DNA of 64,000 nucleotides from Crossaster papposus. Lineage: Eukaryota > Echinodermata > Asteroidea > Velatida > Solasteridae. The stretch lies in contig JBAIAA010000009.1 of assembly GCA_037893245.1 (NCBI GenBank), forward strand, positions 1,116,001-1,180,000, read 5' to 3'. How positions within the stretch are numbered: the first letter of the stretch is position 1; each line of letters starts with the position of its first letter. The position numbers and the translations under genes were made by a program. This document shows, one piece after another, positions 23,853-37,091 of this stretch. The notes under the pieces were generated by a model. That model searched no databases, was not told where the DNA came from, and worked only from the letters and a program-made list of their open reading frames with translations.

Positions 23853-25806
23853 ATGCGTCGGGACACTGGCGGCATATGCCTATGTGGCAATACACGTGTA
23901 CATACATACACATCAGAAAACATGGCTGCGAATGAGGATAATGTTCTCGACATATATCTGAGCTGCCAACCTCAACGTTGTTCGAGAATGAAGAGACACT
24001 CACCAGCTCGACATCTGAGCCAAAATATTGCCAAATTTCTCACGGGAACCAACCTAAACTGAGAGACTCATGCGTCAGGACCCTGGCGGCATATGCCTAT
24101 GTGGCAATACACGTGTACATACATACACATAAGAAAACATGGCTACGAATGAGGATAATTTTGTCGACATATATCTGAGCTGCGAGCCTCAACGTTGTTC
24201 GAGAATGAAGAGACACTCACCAGCTCGACATCTGAGCCAAAATATTGCCGAATTTCTCACTGGAACAAACCTAAACTGAGAGACTCATGCGTCAGGACAC
24301 TGGCGGCATATACCTATGTGGCAATACACGTGTACATACAAACACATCAGAAAACATGGATGCGAATGAGGATAATGTTCTCGACATATATCTGAGCTGC
24401 GAACCTCGACGTTGTTCGAGAATGAAGAGAAACTCACCAGCTCGACATCTGAGCCAAAATATTGCCAAATTTTTCACTGGAACAAACCTAAACTGAGAGA
24501 CTCATGCGTCAGGACACTGGCGGCATATGCCTATGTGGCAATACACGTGTACATACATACACATCAGAAAACATGGCTGCGAATGAGGATAATGTTCTCG
24601 ACATATATCTGAGCTGCGAACCTCAACGTTGTTCGAGAATGAAGAGACACTCACCAGCTCGACATCTGACCCAAAATATTGCCAAATTTCTCACTGGAAC
24701 AAACCTAAGCTGAGAGACTCATGCGTCAGGACACTGGCGGCATATGCCTATGTGGCAATACACGTGTACATACAAACACATCAGAAAAAAATGGCTGCGA
24801 ATGAGGATAATGTTCTCGACATATATCTGAGCTGCCAACCTCAACGTTGTTCGAGAATGAAGAGACACTCACCAGCTCGACATCTGAGCCAAAATATTGC
24901 CAAATTTCTCACGGGAACCAACCTAAACTGAGAGACTCATGCGTCAGGACCCTGGCGGCATATGCCTATGTGGCAATACACGTGTACATACATACACATA
25001 AGAAAACATGGCTACGAATGAGGATAATTTTGTCGACATATATCTGAGCTGCGAGCCTCAACGTTGTTCGAGAATGAAGAGACACTCACCAGCTGGACAT
25101 CTGAGCCAAAATATTGCCGAATTTCTCACTGGAACAAACCTAAACTGAGAGACTCATGCGTCAGGACACTGGCGGCATATACCTATGTGGCAATACACGT
25201 GTACATACAAACACATCAGAAAACAGGGATGCAAATGAGGATAATGTTCTCGACATATATCTGAGCTGCGAACCTCGACGTTGTTCGAGAATGAAGAGAA
25301 ACTCACCAGCTCGACATCTGAGCCAAAATATTGCCAAATTTTTCACTGGAACAAACCTAAACTGAGAGACTCATGCGTCAGGACACTGGCGGCATATGCC
25401 TATGTGGCAATACACGTGTACATACATACACATCAGAAAACATGGCTGCGAATGAGGATAATGTTCTCGACATATATCTGAGCTGCGAACCTCAACGTTG
25501 TTCGAGAATGAAGAGACACTCACCAGCTCGACATCTGACCCAAAATATTGCCAAATTTCTCACTGGAACAAACCTAAACTGAGAGACTCATGCGTCAGGA
25601 CACTGGCGGCATATGCCTATGTGGCAATACACGTGTACATACATACACATCAGAAAACATGGCTGCGAATGAGGATAATGTTCTCGACATATATCTGAGC
25701 TGCGAACCTCAACGTTGTTCGAGAATGAAGAGACACTCACCAGCTCGACATCTGAGCCAAAATATTGCCAAATTTCTCACTGAAACAAACCTAAACTGAG
25801 AGACTC

Positions 25807-26023
25807 ATGCGTCAGGACACTGGCGGCATATGCCTATGTGGCAATACACGTGTACATACATACACATCAGAAAACATGGATGCGAATGAGGATAATGTTC
25901 TCGACATATATCTGAGCTGCCAACCTCAACGTTGTTCGAGAATGAAGAGACACTCACCAGCTCGACATCTGAGCCAAAATATTGCCAAATTCCTCACTGA
26001 AACAAACCTAAACTGAGAGACTC
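25807..26023 (+). repeat. Monomer type c (exemplar)
   Basis: Diagnostic bases: ATGGATGCG, GCTGCCAACCTC and AAATTCCTCACTGAAAC. A variant with GCGAACCTC occurs at 17125 and 18210. Confidence 0.8.
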
Positions 26024-26240
26024 ATGCGTCAGGACACTGGCGGCATATGCCTATGTGGCAATACACGTGTACATACATACACATCAGAAAACATGGATGC
26101 GAATGAGGATAATGTTCTCGACATATATCTGAGCTGCGAACCTCGACGTTGTTCGAGAATGAAGAGAAACTCACCAGCTCGACATCTGAGCCAAAATATT
26201 GCCAAATTTCTCACTGGAACAAACCTAAACTGAGAGACTC
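26024..26240 (+). repeat. Monomer type d (exemplar)
   Basis: Diagnostic bases: CATATGCCTATG, TACATACACATCAG, ATGGATGCG, CCTCGACG and AGAAACTCACC. It is a g-like body with an e/a-like first third. A subtype d' has CAGCTCAACATC (12784, 14087, 39480, 40773, 43377, 45114, 51647). Confidence 0.8.
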
Positions 26241-28628
26241 ATGCGTCGGGACACTGGCGGCATATGCCTATGTGGCAATACACGTGTACATACATACACA
26301 TCAGAAAACATGGCTGCGAATGAGGATAATGTTCTCGACATATATCTGAGCTGCCAACCTCAACGTTGTTCGAGAATGAAGAGACACTCACCAGCTCGAC
26401 ATCTGAGCCAAAATATTGCCAAATTTCTCACGGGAACCAACCTAAACTGAGAGACTCATGCGTCAGGACCCTGGCGGCATATGCCTATGTGGCAATACAC
26501 GTGTACATACATACACATAAGAAAACATGGCTACGAATGAGGATAATTTTGTCGACATATATCTGAGCTGCGAGCCTCAACGTTGTTCGAGAATGAAGAG
26601 ACACTCACCAGCTCGACATCTGAGCCAAAATATTGCCGAATTTCTCACTGGAACAAACCTAAACTGAGAGACTCATGCGTCAGGACACTGGCGGCATATA
26701 CCTATGTGGCAATACACGTGTACATACAAACACATCAGAAAACATGGATGCGAATGAGGATAATGTTCTCGACATATATCTGAGCTGCGAACCTCGACGT
26801 TGTTCGAGAATGAAGAGAAACTCACCAGCTCGACATCTGAGCCAAAATATTGCCAAATTTTTCACTGGAACAAACCTAAACTGAGAGACTCATGCGTCAG
26901 GACACTGGCGGCATATGCCTATGTGGCAATACACGTGTACATACATACACATCAGAAAACATGGCTGCGAATGAGGATAATGTTCTCGACATATATCTGA
27001 GCTGCGAACCTCAACGTTGTTCGAGAATGAAGAGACACTCACCAGCTCGACATCTGACCCAAAATATTGCCAAATTTCTCACTGGAACAAACCTAAGCTG
27101 AGAGACTCATGCGTCAGGACACTGGCGGCATATGCCTATGTGGCAATACACGTGTACATACAAACACATCAGAAAAAAATGGCTGCGAATGAGGATAATG
27201 TTCTCGACATATATCTGAGCTGCCAACCTCAACGTTGTTCGAGAATGAAGAGACACTCACCAGCTCGACATCTGAGCCAAAATATTGCCAAATTTCTCAC
27301 GGGAACCAACCTAAACTGAGAGACTCATGCGTCAGGACCCTGGCGGCATATGCCTATGTGGCAATACACGTGTACATACATACACATAAGAAAACATGGC
27401 TACGAATGAGGATAATTTTGTCGACATATATCTGAGCTGCGAGCCTCAACGTTGTTCGAGAATGAAGAGACACTCACCAGCTGGACATCTGAGCCAAAAT
27501 ATTGCCGAATTTCTCACTGGAACAAACCTAAACTGAGAGACTCATGCGTCAGGACACTGGCGGCATATACCTATGTGGCAATACACGTGTACATACAAAC
27601 ACATCAGAAAACAGGGATGCAAATGAGGATAATGTTCTCGACATATATCTGAGCTGCGAACCTCGACGTTGTTCGAGAATGAAGAGAAACTCACCAGCTC
27701 GACATCTGAGCCAAAATATTGCCAAATTTTTCACTGGAACAAACCTAAACTGAGAGACTCATGCGTCAGGACACTGGCGGCATATGCCTATGTGGCAATA
27801 CACGTGTACATACATACACATCAGAAAACATGGCTGCGAATGAGGATAATGTTCTCGACATATATCTGAGCTGCGAACCTCAACGTTGTTCGAGAATGAA
27901 GAGACACTCACCAGCTCGACATCTGACCCAAAATATTGCCAAATTTCTCACTGGAACAAACCTAAACTGAGAGACTCATGCGTCAGGACACTGGCGGCAT
28001 ATGCCTATGTGGCAATACACGTGTACATACATACACATCAGAAAACATGGCTGCGAATGAGGATAATGTTCTCGACATATATCTGAGCTGCGAACCTCAA
28101 CGTTGTTCGAGAATGAAGAGACACTCACCAGCTCGACATCTGAGCCAAAATATTGCCAAATTTCTCACTGAAACAAACCTAAACTGAGAGACTCATGCGT
28201 CAGGACACTGGCGGCATATGCCTATGTGGCAATACACGTGTACATACATACACATCAGAAAACATGGATGCGAATGAGGATAATGTTCTCGACATATATC
28301 TGAGCTGCCAACCTCAACGTTGTTCGAGAATGAAGAGACACTCACCAGCTCGACATCTGAGCCAAAATATTGCCAAATTCCTCACTGAAACAAACCTAAA
28401 CTGAGAGACTCATGCGTCAGGACACTGGCGGCATATGCCTATGTGGCAATACACGTGTACATACATACACATCAGAAAACATGGATGCGAATGAGGATAA
28501 TGTTCTCGACATATATCTGAGCTGCGAACCTCGACGTTGTTCGAGAATGAAGAGAAACTCACCAGCTCGACATCTGAGCCAAAATATTGCCAAATTTCTC
28601 ACTGGAACAAACCTAAACTGAGAGACTC
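26241..28628 (+). repeat. 2388-bp tandem duplication, copy 2
   Basis: It abuts copy 1 directly. Every short frame I compared translates identically in the two copies apart from those crossing the ends, so divergence is very low. The next monomer (28629) reverts to GCGTCAGGAC, which sets the right boundary. Confidence 0.9.
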
Positions 28629-30364
28629 ATGCGTCAGGACACTGGCGGCATATGCCTATGTGGCAATACACGTGTACATACATACACATCAGAAAACATG
28701 GCTGCGAATGAGGATAATGCTCTCGACATATATCTGAGCTGCCAACCTCAACGTTGTTCGAGAATGAAGAGACACTCACCAGCTCGACATCTGAGCCAAA
28801 ATATTGCCAAATTTTTCACGGGAACCAACCTAAACTGAGAGACTCATGCGTCAGGACCCTGGCGGCATATGCCTATGTGGCAATACACGTGTACATACAC
28901 ACACATAAGAAAACATGGCTACGAATGAGGATAATTTTGTCGACATATATCTGAGCTGCGAGCCTCAACGTTGTTCGAGAATGAAGAGACACTCACCAGC
29001 TCGACATCTGAGCCAAAATATTGCCGAATTTCTCACTGGAACAAACCTAAACTGAGAGACTCATGCGTCAGGACACTGGCGGCATATACCTATGTGGCAA
29101 TACACGTGTACATACAAACACATCAGAAAACATGGATGCGAATGAGGATAATGTTCTCGACATATATCTGAGCTGCGAACCTCGACGTTGTTCGAGAATG
29201 AAGAGAAACTCACCAGCTCGACATCTGAGCCAAAATATTGCCAAATTTCTCACTGGAACAAACCTAAACTGAGAGACTCATGCGTCAGGACACTGGCGGC
29301 ATATGCCTATGTGGCAATACACGTGTACATACATACACATCAGAAAACATGGCTGCGAATGAGGATAATGTTCTCGACATATATCTGAGCTGCGAACCTC
29401 AACGTTGTTCGAGAATGAAGAGACACTCGACAGCTCGACATCTGACCCAAAATATTGCCAAATTTCTCAATGGAACAAACCTAAACTGAGAGACTCATGC
29501 GTCAGGACACTGGCGGCATATGCCTATGTGGCAATACACGTGTACATACAAACACATCAGAAAAAATGGCTGCGAATGAGGATAATGTTCTCGACATATA
29601 TCTGAGCTGCGAACCTCAACGTTGTTCGAGAATGAAGAGACACTCACCAGCTCGACATCTGAGCCAAAATATTGCCAAATTTCTCACTGAAACAAACCTA
29701 AACTGAGAGACTCATGCGTCAGGACACTGGCGGCATATACCTATGTGGCAATACACGTGTACATACAAACACATCAGAAAACATGGATGCGAATGAGGAT
29801 AATGTTCTCGACATATATCTGAGCTGCGAACCTCGACGTTGTTCGAGAATGAAGAGAAACTCACCAGCTCGACATCTGAGCCAAAATATTGCCAAATTTC
29901 TCACTGGAACAAACCTAAACTGAGAGACTCATGCGTCAGGACACTGGCGGCATATGCCTATGTGGCAATACACGTGTACATACATACACATCAGAAAACA
30001 TGGCTGCGAATGAGGATAATGTTCTCGACATATATCTGAGCTGCGAACCTCAACGTTGTTCGAGAATGAAGAGACACTCGACAGCTCGACATCTGACCCA
30101 AAATATTGCCAAATTTCTCAATGGAACAAACCTAAACTGAGAGACTCATGCGTCAGGACACTGGCGGCATATGCCTATGTGGCAATACACGTGTACATAC
30201 AAACACATCAGAAAAAATGGCTGCGAATGAGGATAATGTTCTCGACATATATCTGAGCTGCGAACCTCAACGTTGTTCGAGAATGAAGAGACACTCACCA
30301 GCTCGACATCTGAGCCAAAATATTGCCAAATTTCTCACTGAAACAAACCTAAACTGAGAGACTC
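28629..30364 (+). repeat. Higher-order unit eA-f-g-a-b-g-a-b with an internal 651-bp duplication
   Basis: The three monomers g-a-b at 29063-29713 are repeated at 29714-30364. Both copies have the otherwise unseen CACTCGACAGCTC and the TCTCAATGGAAC change, and their short frames translate identically. Confidence 0.9.
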
Positions 30365-31232
30365 ATGCGTCAGGACACTGGCGGCATATGCCTATGTGGC
30401 AATACACGTGTACATACATACACATCAGAAAACATGGCTGCGAATGAGGATAATGTTCTCGACATATATCTGAGCTGCCAACCTCAACGTTGTTCGAGAA
30501 TGAAGAGACACTCACCAGCTCGACATCTGAGCCAAAATATTGCCAAATTTCTCACGGGAACCAACCTAAACTGAGAGACTCATGCGTCAGGACCCTGGCG
30601 GCATATGCCTATGTGGCAATACACGTGTACATACATACACATCAGAAAACATGGCTGCGAATGAGGATAATGTTCTCGACATATATCTGAGCTGCGAACC
30701 TCAACGTTGTTCGAGAATGAAGAGACACTCACCAGCTCGACATCTGAGCCAAAATATTGCCAAATTTCTCACTGAAACAAACCTAAACTAAGAGACTCAT
30801 GCGTCAGGACACTGGCGGCATATGCCTATGTGGCAATACACGTGTACATACATACACATCAGAAAACATGGATGCGAATGAGGATAATGTTCTCGACATA
30901 TATCTGAGCTGCCAACCTCAACGTTGTTCGAGAATGAAGAGACACTCACCAGCTCGACATCTGAGCCAAAATATTGCCAAATTCCTCACTGAAACAAACC
31001 TAAACTGAGAGACTCATGCGTCAGGACACTGGCGGCATATGCCTATGTGGCAATACACGTGTACATACATACACATCAGAAAACATGGATGCGAATGAGG
31101 ATAATGTTCTCGACATATATCTGAGCTGCGAACCTCGACGTTGTTCGAGAATGAAGAGAAACTCACCAGCTCGACATCTGAGCCAAAATATTGCCAAATT
31201 TCTCACTGGAACAAACCTAAACTGAGAGACTC
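30365..31232 (+). repeat. Higher-order unit e-(f/b)-c-d (868 bp)
   Basis: The second monomer (30582) starts as f (ACCCTGG) and continues as b (ACATCAG, GCTGCG, CACTGAAAC). This is a seven-mer that lost three monomers by an f-to-b exchange between about 30594 and 30643. It ends CCTAAACTAAGAG, a private change shared with 34054-34921. Confidence 0.85.
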
Positions 31233-32317
31233 ATGCGTCAGGACACTGGCGGCATATGCCTATGTGGCAATACACGTGTACATACATACACATCAGAAAA
31301 CATGGCTGCGAATGAGGATAATGCTCTCGACATATATCTGAGCTGCCAACCTCAACGTTGTTCGAGAATGAAGAGACACTCACCAGCTCGACATCTGAGC
31401 CAAAATATTGCCAAATTTTTCACGGGAACCAACCTAAACTGAGAGACTCATGCGTCAGGACCCTGGCGGCATATGCCTATGTGGCAATACACGTGTACAT
31501 ACACACACATAAGAAAACATGGCTACGAATGAGGATAATTTTGTCGACATATATCTGAGCTGCGAGCCTCAACGTTGTTCGAGAATGAAGAGACACTCAC
31601 CAGCTCGACATCTGAGCCAAAATATTGCCGAATTTCTCACTGGAACAAACCTAAACTGAGAGACTCATGCGTCAGGACACTGGCGGCATATACCTATGTG
31701 GCAATACACGTGTACATACAAACACATCAGAAAACATGGATGCGAATGAGGATAATGTTCTCGACATATATCTGAGCTGCGAACCTCGACGTTGTTCGAG
31801 AATGAAGAGAAACTCACCAGCTCGACATCTGAGCCAAAATATTGCCAAATTTCTCACTGGAACAAACCTAAACTGAGAGACTCATGCGTCAGGACACTGG
31901 CGGCATATGCCTATGTGGCAATACACGTGTACATACATACACATCAGAAAACATGGCTGCGAATGAGGATAATGTTCTCGACATATATCTGAGCTGCGAA
32001 CCTCAACGTTGTTCGAGAATGAAGAGACACTCACCAGCTCGACATCTGACCCAAAATATTGCCAAATTTCTCAATGGAACAAACCTAAACTGAGGGACTC
32101 ATGCGTCAGGACACTGGCGGCATATGCCTATGTGGCAATACACGTGTACATACAAACACATCAGAAAAAATGGCTGCGAATGAGGATAATGTTCTCGACA
32201 TATATCTGAGCTGCGAACCTCAACGTTGTTCGAGAATGAAGAGACACTCACCAGCTCGACATCTGAGCCAAAATATTGCCAAATTTCTCACTGAAACAAA
32301 CCTAAACTGAGAGACTC
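31233..32317 (+). repeat. Higher-order unit eA-f-g-a-b (1085 bp)
   Basis: Five-mer carrying the AAATTTTTCACGGG and TACACACACATAAG marks. It is part of the 3689-bp-offset duplication. GAGGGACTC at 32092 distinguishes it from its partner at 34922. Confidence 0.8.
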
Positions 32318-33402
32318 ATGCGTCAGGACACTGGCGGCATATGCCTATGTGGCAATACACGTGTACATACATACACATCAGAAAACATGGCTGCGAATGA
32401 GGATAATGTTCTCGACATATATCTGAGCTGCCAACCTCAACGTTGTTCGAGAATGAAGAGACACTCACCAGCTCGACATCTGAGCCAAAATATTGCCAAA
32501 TTTCTCACGGGAACCAACCTAAACTGAGAGACTCATGCGTCAGGACCCTGGCGGCATATGCCTATGTCGCAATACACGTGTACATACATACACATAAGAA
32601 AACATGGCTACGAATGAGGATAATTTTGTCGACATATATCTGAGCTGCGAGCCTCAACGTTGTTCGAGAATGAAGAGACACTCACCAGCTCGACATCTGA
32701 ACCAAAATATTGCCGAATTTCTCACTGGAACAAACCTAAACTGAGAGACTCATGCGTCAGGACACTGGCGGCATATACCTATGTGGCAATACACGTGTAC
32801 ATACAAACACATCAGAAAACATGGATGCGAATGAGGATAATGTTCTCGACATATATCTGAGCTGCGAACCTCGAAGTTGTTCGAGAATGAAGAGAAACTC
32901 ACCAGCTCGACATCTGAGCCAAAATATTGCCAAATTTCTCACTGGAACAAACCTAAACTGAGAGACTCATGCGTCAGGACACTGGCGGCATATGCCTATG
33001 TGGCAATACACGTGTACATACATACACATCAGAAAACATGGCTGCGAATGAGGATAATGTTCTCGACATATATCTGAGCTGCGAACCTCAACGTTGTTCG
33101 AGAATGAAGAGACACTCACCAGCTCGACATCTGAGCCAAAATATTGCCAAATTCCTCACTGAAACAAACCTAAACTGAGAGACTCATGCGTCAGGACACT
33201 GGCGGCATATGCCTATGTGGCAATACACGTGTACATACATACACATCAGAAAACATGGATGCGAATGAGGATAATGTTCTCGACATATATCTGAGCTGCG
33301 AACCTCGACGTTGTTCGAGAATGAAGAGAAACTCACCAGCTCGACATCTGAGCCAAAATATTGCCAAATTTCTCACGGGAACAAACCTAAACTGAGAGAC
33401 TC
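32318..33402 (+). repeat. Higher-order unit e-f-g-b-d (1085 bp)
   Basis: Private marks TATGTCGCAATAC (32564), CTGAACCAAAAT (32697) and CCTCGAAGTTG (32870) recur at 36253, 36386 and 36559. The a and c positions are absent. Confidence 0.8.
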
Positions 33403-34053
33403 ATGCGTCAGGACACTGGCGGCATATGCCTATGTGGCAATACACGTGTACATACATACACATCAGAAAACATGGCTGCGAATGAGGATAATGCTCTCGA
33501 CATATATCTGAGCTGCCAACCTCAACGTTGTTCGAGAATGAAGAGACACTCACCAGCTCGACATCTGAGCCAAAATATTGCCAAATTTCTCACTGGAACA
33601 AACCTAAACTGAGAGACTCATGCGTCAGGACACTGGCGGCATATGCCTATGTGGCAATACACGTGTACATACATACACATCAGAAAACATGGCTGCGAAT
33701 GAGGATAATGTTCTCGACATATATCTGAGCTGCGAACCTCAACGTTGTTCGAGAATGAAGAGACACTCACCAGCTCGACATCTGACCCAAAATATTGCCA
33801 AATTTCTCAATGGAACAAACCTAAACTGAGAGACTCATGCGTCAGGACACTGGCGGCATATGCCTATGTGGCAATACACGTGTACATACAAACACATCAG
33901 AAAAAATGGCTGCGAATGAGGATAATGTTCTCGACATATATCTGAGCTGCGAACCTCAACGTTGTTCGAGAATGAAGAGACACTCACCAGCTCGACATCT
34001 GAGCCAAAATATTGCCAAATTTCTCACTGAAACAAACCTAAACTGAGAGACTC
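33403..34053 (+). repeat. Short unit eA-a-b (651 bp)
   Basis: The eA monomer ends CACTGGAACAAACC instead of CACGGGAACC and is followed directly by a. It is the junction between the two copies of the ~3.5-kb duplication. Confidence 0.7.
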
Positions 34054-34921
34054 ATGCGTCAGGACACTGGCGGCATATGCCTATGTGGCAATACACGTGT
34101 ACATACATACACATCAGAAAACATGGCTGCGAATGAGGATAATGTTCTCGACATATATCTGAGCTGCCAACCTCAACGTTGTTCGAGAATGAAGAGACAC
34201 TCACCAGCTCGACATCTGAGCCAAAATATTGCCAAATTTCTCACGGGAACCAACCTAAACTGAGAGACTCATGCGTCAGGACCCTGGCGGCATATGCCTA
34301 TGTGGCAATACACGTGTACATACATACACATCAGAAAACATGGCTGCAAATGAGGATAATGTTCTCGACATATATCTGAGCTGCGAACCTCAACGTTGTT
34401 CGAGAATGAAGAGACACTCACCAGCTCGACATCTGAGCCAAAATATTGCCAAATTTCTCACTGAAACAAACCTAAACTAAGAGACTCATGCGTCAGGACA
34501 CTGGCGGCATATGCCTATGTGGCAATACACGTGTACATACATACACATCAGAAAACATGGATGCGAATGAGGATAATGTTCTCGACATATATCTGAGCTG
34601 CCAACCTCAACGTTGTTCGAGAATGAAGAGACACTCACCAGCTCGACATCTGAGCCAAAATATTGCCAAATTCCTCACTGAAACAAACCTAAACTGAGAG
34701 ACTCATGCGTCAGGACACTGGCGGCATATGCCTATGTGGCAATACACGTGTACATACATACACATCAGAAAACATGGATGCGAATGAGGATAATGTTCTC
34801 GACATATATCTGAGCTGCGAACCTCGACGTTGTTCGAGAATGAAGAGAAACTCACCAGCTCGACATCTGAGCCAAAATATTGCCAAATTTCTCACTGGAA
34901 CAAACCTAAACTGAGAGACTC
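34054..34921 (+). repeat. Higher-order unit e-(f/b)-c-d (868 bp), second copy
   Basis: Duplicate of 30365-31232 at offset 3689, sharing the same f/b chimera and CCTAAACTAAGAG. GCTGCAAATG at 34344 is a change found only here. Confidence 0.85.
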
Positions 34922-36006
34922 ATGCGTCAGGACACTGGCGGCATATGCCTATGTGGCAATACACGTGTACATACATACACATCAGAAAACATGGCTGCGA
35001 ATGAGGATAATGCTCTCGACATATATCTGAGCTGCCAACCTCAACGTTGTTCGAGAATGAAGAGACACTCACCAGCTCGACATCTGAGCCAAAATATTGC
35101 CAAATTTTTCACGGGAACCAACCTAAACTGAGAGACTCATGCGTCAGGACCCTGGCGGCATATGCCTATGTGGCAATACACGTGTACATACACACACATA
35201 AGAAAACATGGCTACGAATGAGGATAATTTTGTCGACATATATCTGAGCTGCGAGCCTCAACGTTGTTCGAGAATGAAGAGACACTCACCAGCTCGACAT
35301 CTGAGCCAAAATATTGCCGAATTTCTCACTGGAACAAACCTAAACTGAGAGACTCATGCGTCAGGACACTGGCGGCATATACCTATGTGGCAATACACGT
35401 GTACATACAAACACATCAGAAAACATGGATGCGAATGAGGATAATGTTCTCGACATATATCTGAGCTGCGAACCTCGACGTTGTTCGAGAATGAAGAGAA
35501 ACTCACCAGCTCGACATCTGAGCCAAAATATTGCCAAATTTCTCACTGGAACAAACCTAAACTGAGAGACTCATGCGTCAGGACACTGGCGGCATATGCC
35601 TATGTGGCAATACACGTGTACATACATACACATCAGAAAACATGGCTGCGAATGAGGATAATGTTCTCGACATATATCTGAGCTGCGAACCTCAACGTTG
35701 TTCGAGAATGAAGAGACACTCACCAGCTCGACATCTGACCCAAAATATTGCCAAATTTCTCAATGGAACAAACCTAAACTGAGAGACTCATGCGTCAGGA
35801 CACTGGCGGCATATGCCTATGTGGCAATACACGTGTACATACAAACACATCAGAAAAAATGGCTGCGAATGAGGATAATGTTCTCGACATATATCTGAGC
35901 TGCGAACCTCAACGTTGTTCGAGAATGAAGAGACACTCACCAGCTCGACATCTGAGCCAAAATATTGCCAAATTTCTCACTGAAACAAACCTAAACTGAG
36001 AGACTC
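34922..36006 (+). repeat. Higher-order unit eA-f-g-a-b (1085 bp)
   Basis: Partner of 31233-32317 at offset 3689, with the same AAATTTTTCACGGG and TACACACACATAAG marks. Confidence 0.8.
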
Positions 36007-37091
36007 ATGCGTCAGGACACTGGCGGCATATGCCTATGTGGCAATACACGTGTACATACATACACATCAGAAAACATGGCTGCGAATGAGGATAATGTTC
36101 TCGACATATATCTGAGCTGCCAACCTCAACGTTGTTCGAGAATGAAGAGACACTCACCAGCTCGACATCTGAGCCAAAATATTGCCAAATTTCTCACGGG
36201 AACCAACCTAAACTGAGAGACTCATGCGTCAGGACCCTGGCGGCATATGCCTATGTCGCAATACACGTGTACATACATACACATAAGAAAACATGGCTAC
36301 GAATGAGGATAATTTTGTCGACATATATCTGAGCTGCGAGCCTCAACGTTGTTCGAGAATGAAGAGACACTCACCAGCTCGACATCTGAACCAAAATATT
36401 GCCGAATTTCTCACTGGAACAAACCTAAACTGAGAGACTCATGCGTCAGGACACTGGCGGCATATACCTATGTGGCAATACACGTGTACATACAAACACA
36501 TCAGAAAACATGGATGCGAATGAGGATAATGTTCTCGACATATATCTGAGCTGCGAACCTCGAAGTTGTTCGAGAATGAAGAGAAACTCACCAGCTCGAC
36601 ATCTGAGCCAAAATATTGCCAAATTTCTCACTGGAACAAACCTAAACTGAGAGACTCATGCGTCAGGACACTGGCGGCATATGCCTATGTGGCAATACAC
36701 GTGTACATACATACACATCAGAAAACATGGCTGCGAATGAGGATAATGTTCTCGACATATATCTGAGCTGCGAACCTCAACGTTGTTCGAGAATGAAGAG
36801 ACACTCACCAGCTCGACATCTGAGCCAAAATATTGCCAAATTCCTCACTGAAACAAACCTAAACTGAGAGACTCATGCGTCAGGACACTGGCGGCATATG
36901 CCTATGTGGCAATACACGTGTACATACATACACATCAGAAAACATGGATGCGAATGAGGATAATGTTCTCGACATATATCTGAGCTGCGAACCTCGACGT
37001 TGTTCGAGAATGAAGAGAAACTCACCAGCTCGACATCTGAGCCAAAATATTGCCAAATTTCTCACTGGAACAAACCTAAACTGAGAGACTC
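36007..37091 (+). repeat. Higher-order unit e-f-g-b-d (1085 bp), second copy
   Basis: Partner of 32318-33402 at offset 3689, with TATGTCGCAATAC, CTGAACCAAAAT and CCTCGAAGTTG. The last two marks appear again 1085 bp further on (37471, 37644), showing another local exchange of f-g. Confidence 0.8.

Larger units (their letters stand above)
23853..26240 (+). repeat. 2388-bp tandem duplication, copy 1
   Basis: Eleven monomers: e-f-g-a-(b/e)-f-g-a-b-c-d. The unit opens with the rare GCGTCGGGAC and contains the private marks CAGCTGGACATC, ACAGGGATGC, CCTAAGCTGAG and GAAAAAAATGG. All of these recur exactly 2388 bp downstream. The b/e chimera at 24721 explains why it has 11 rather than 12 units. Confidence 0.9.
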
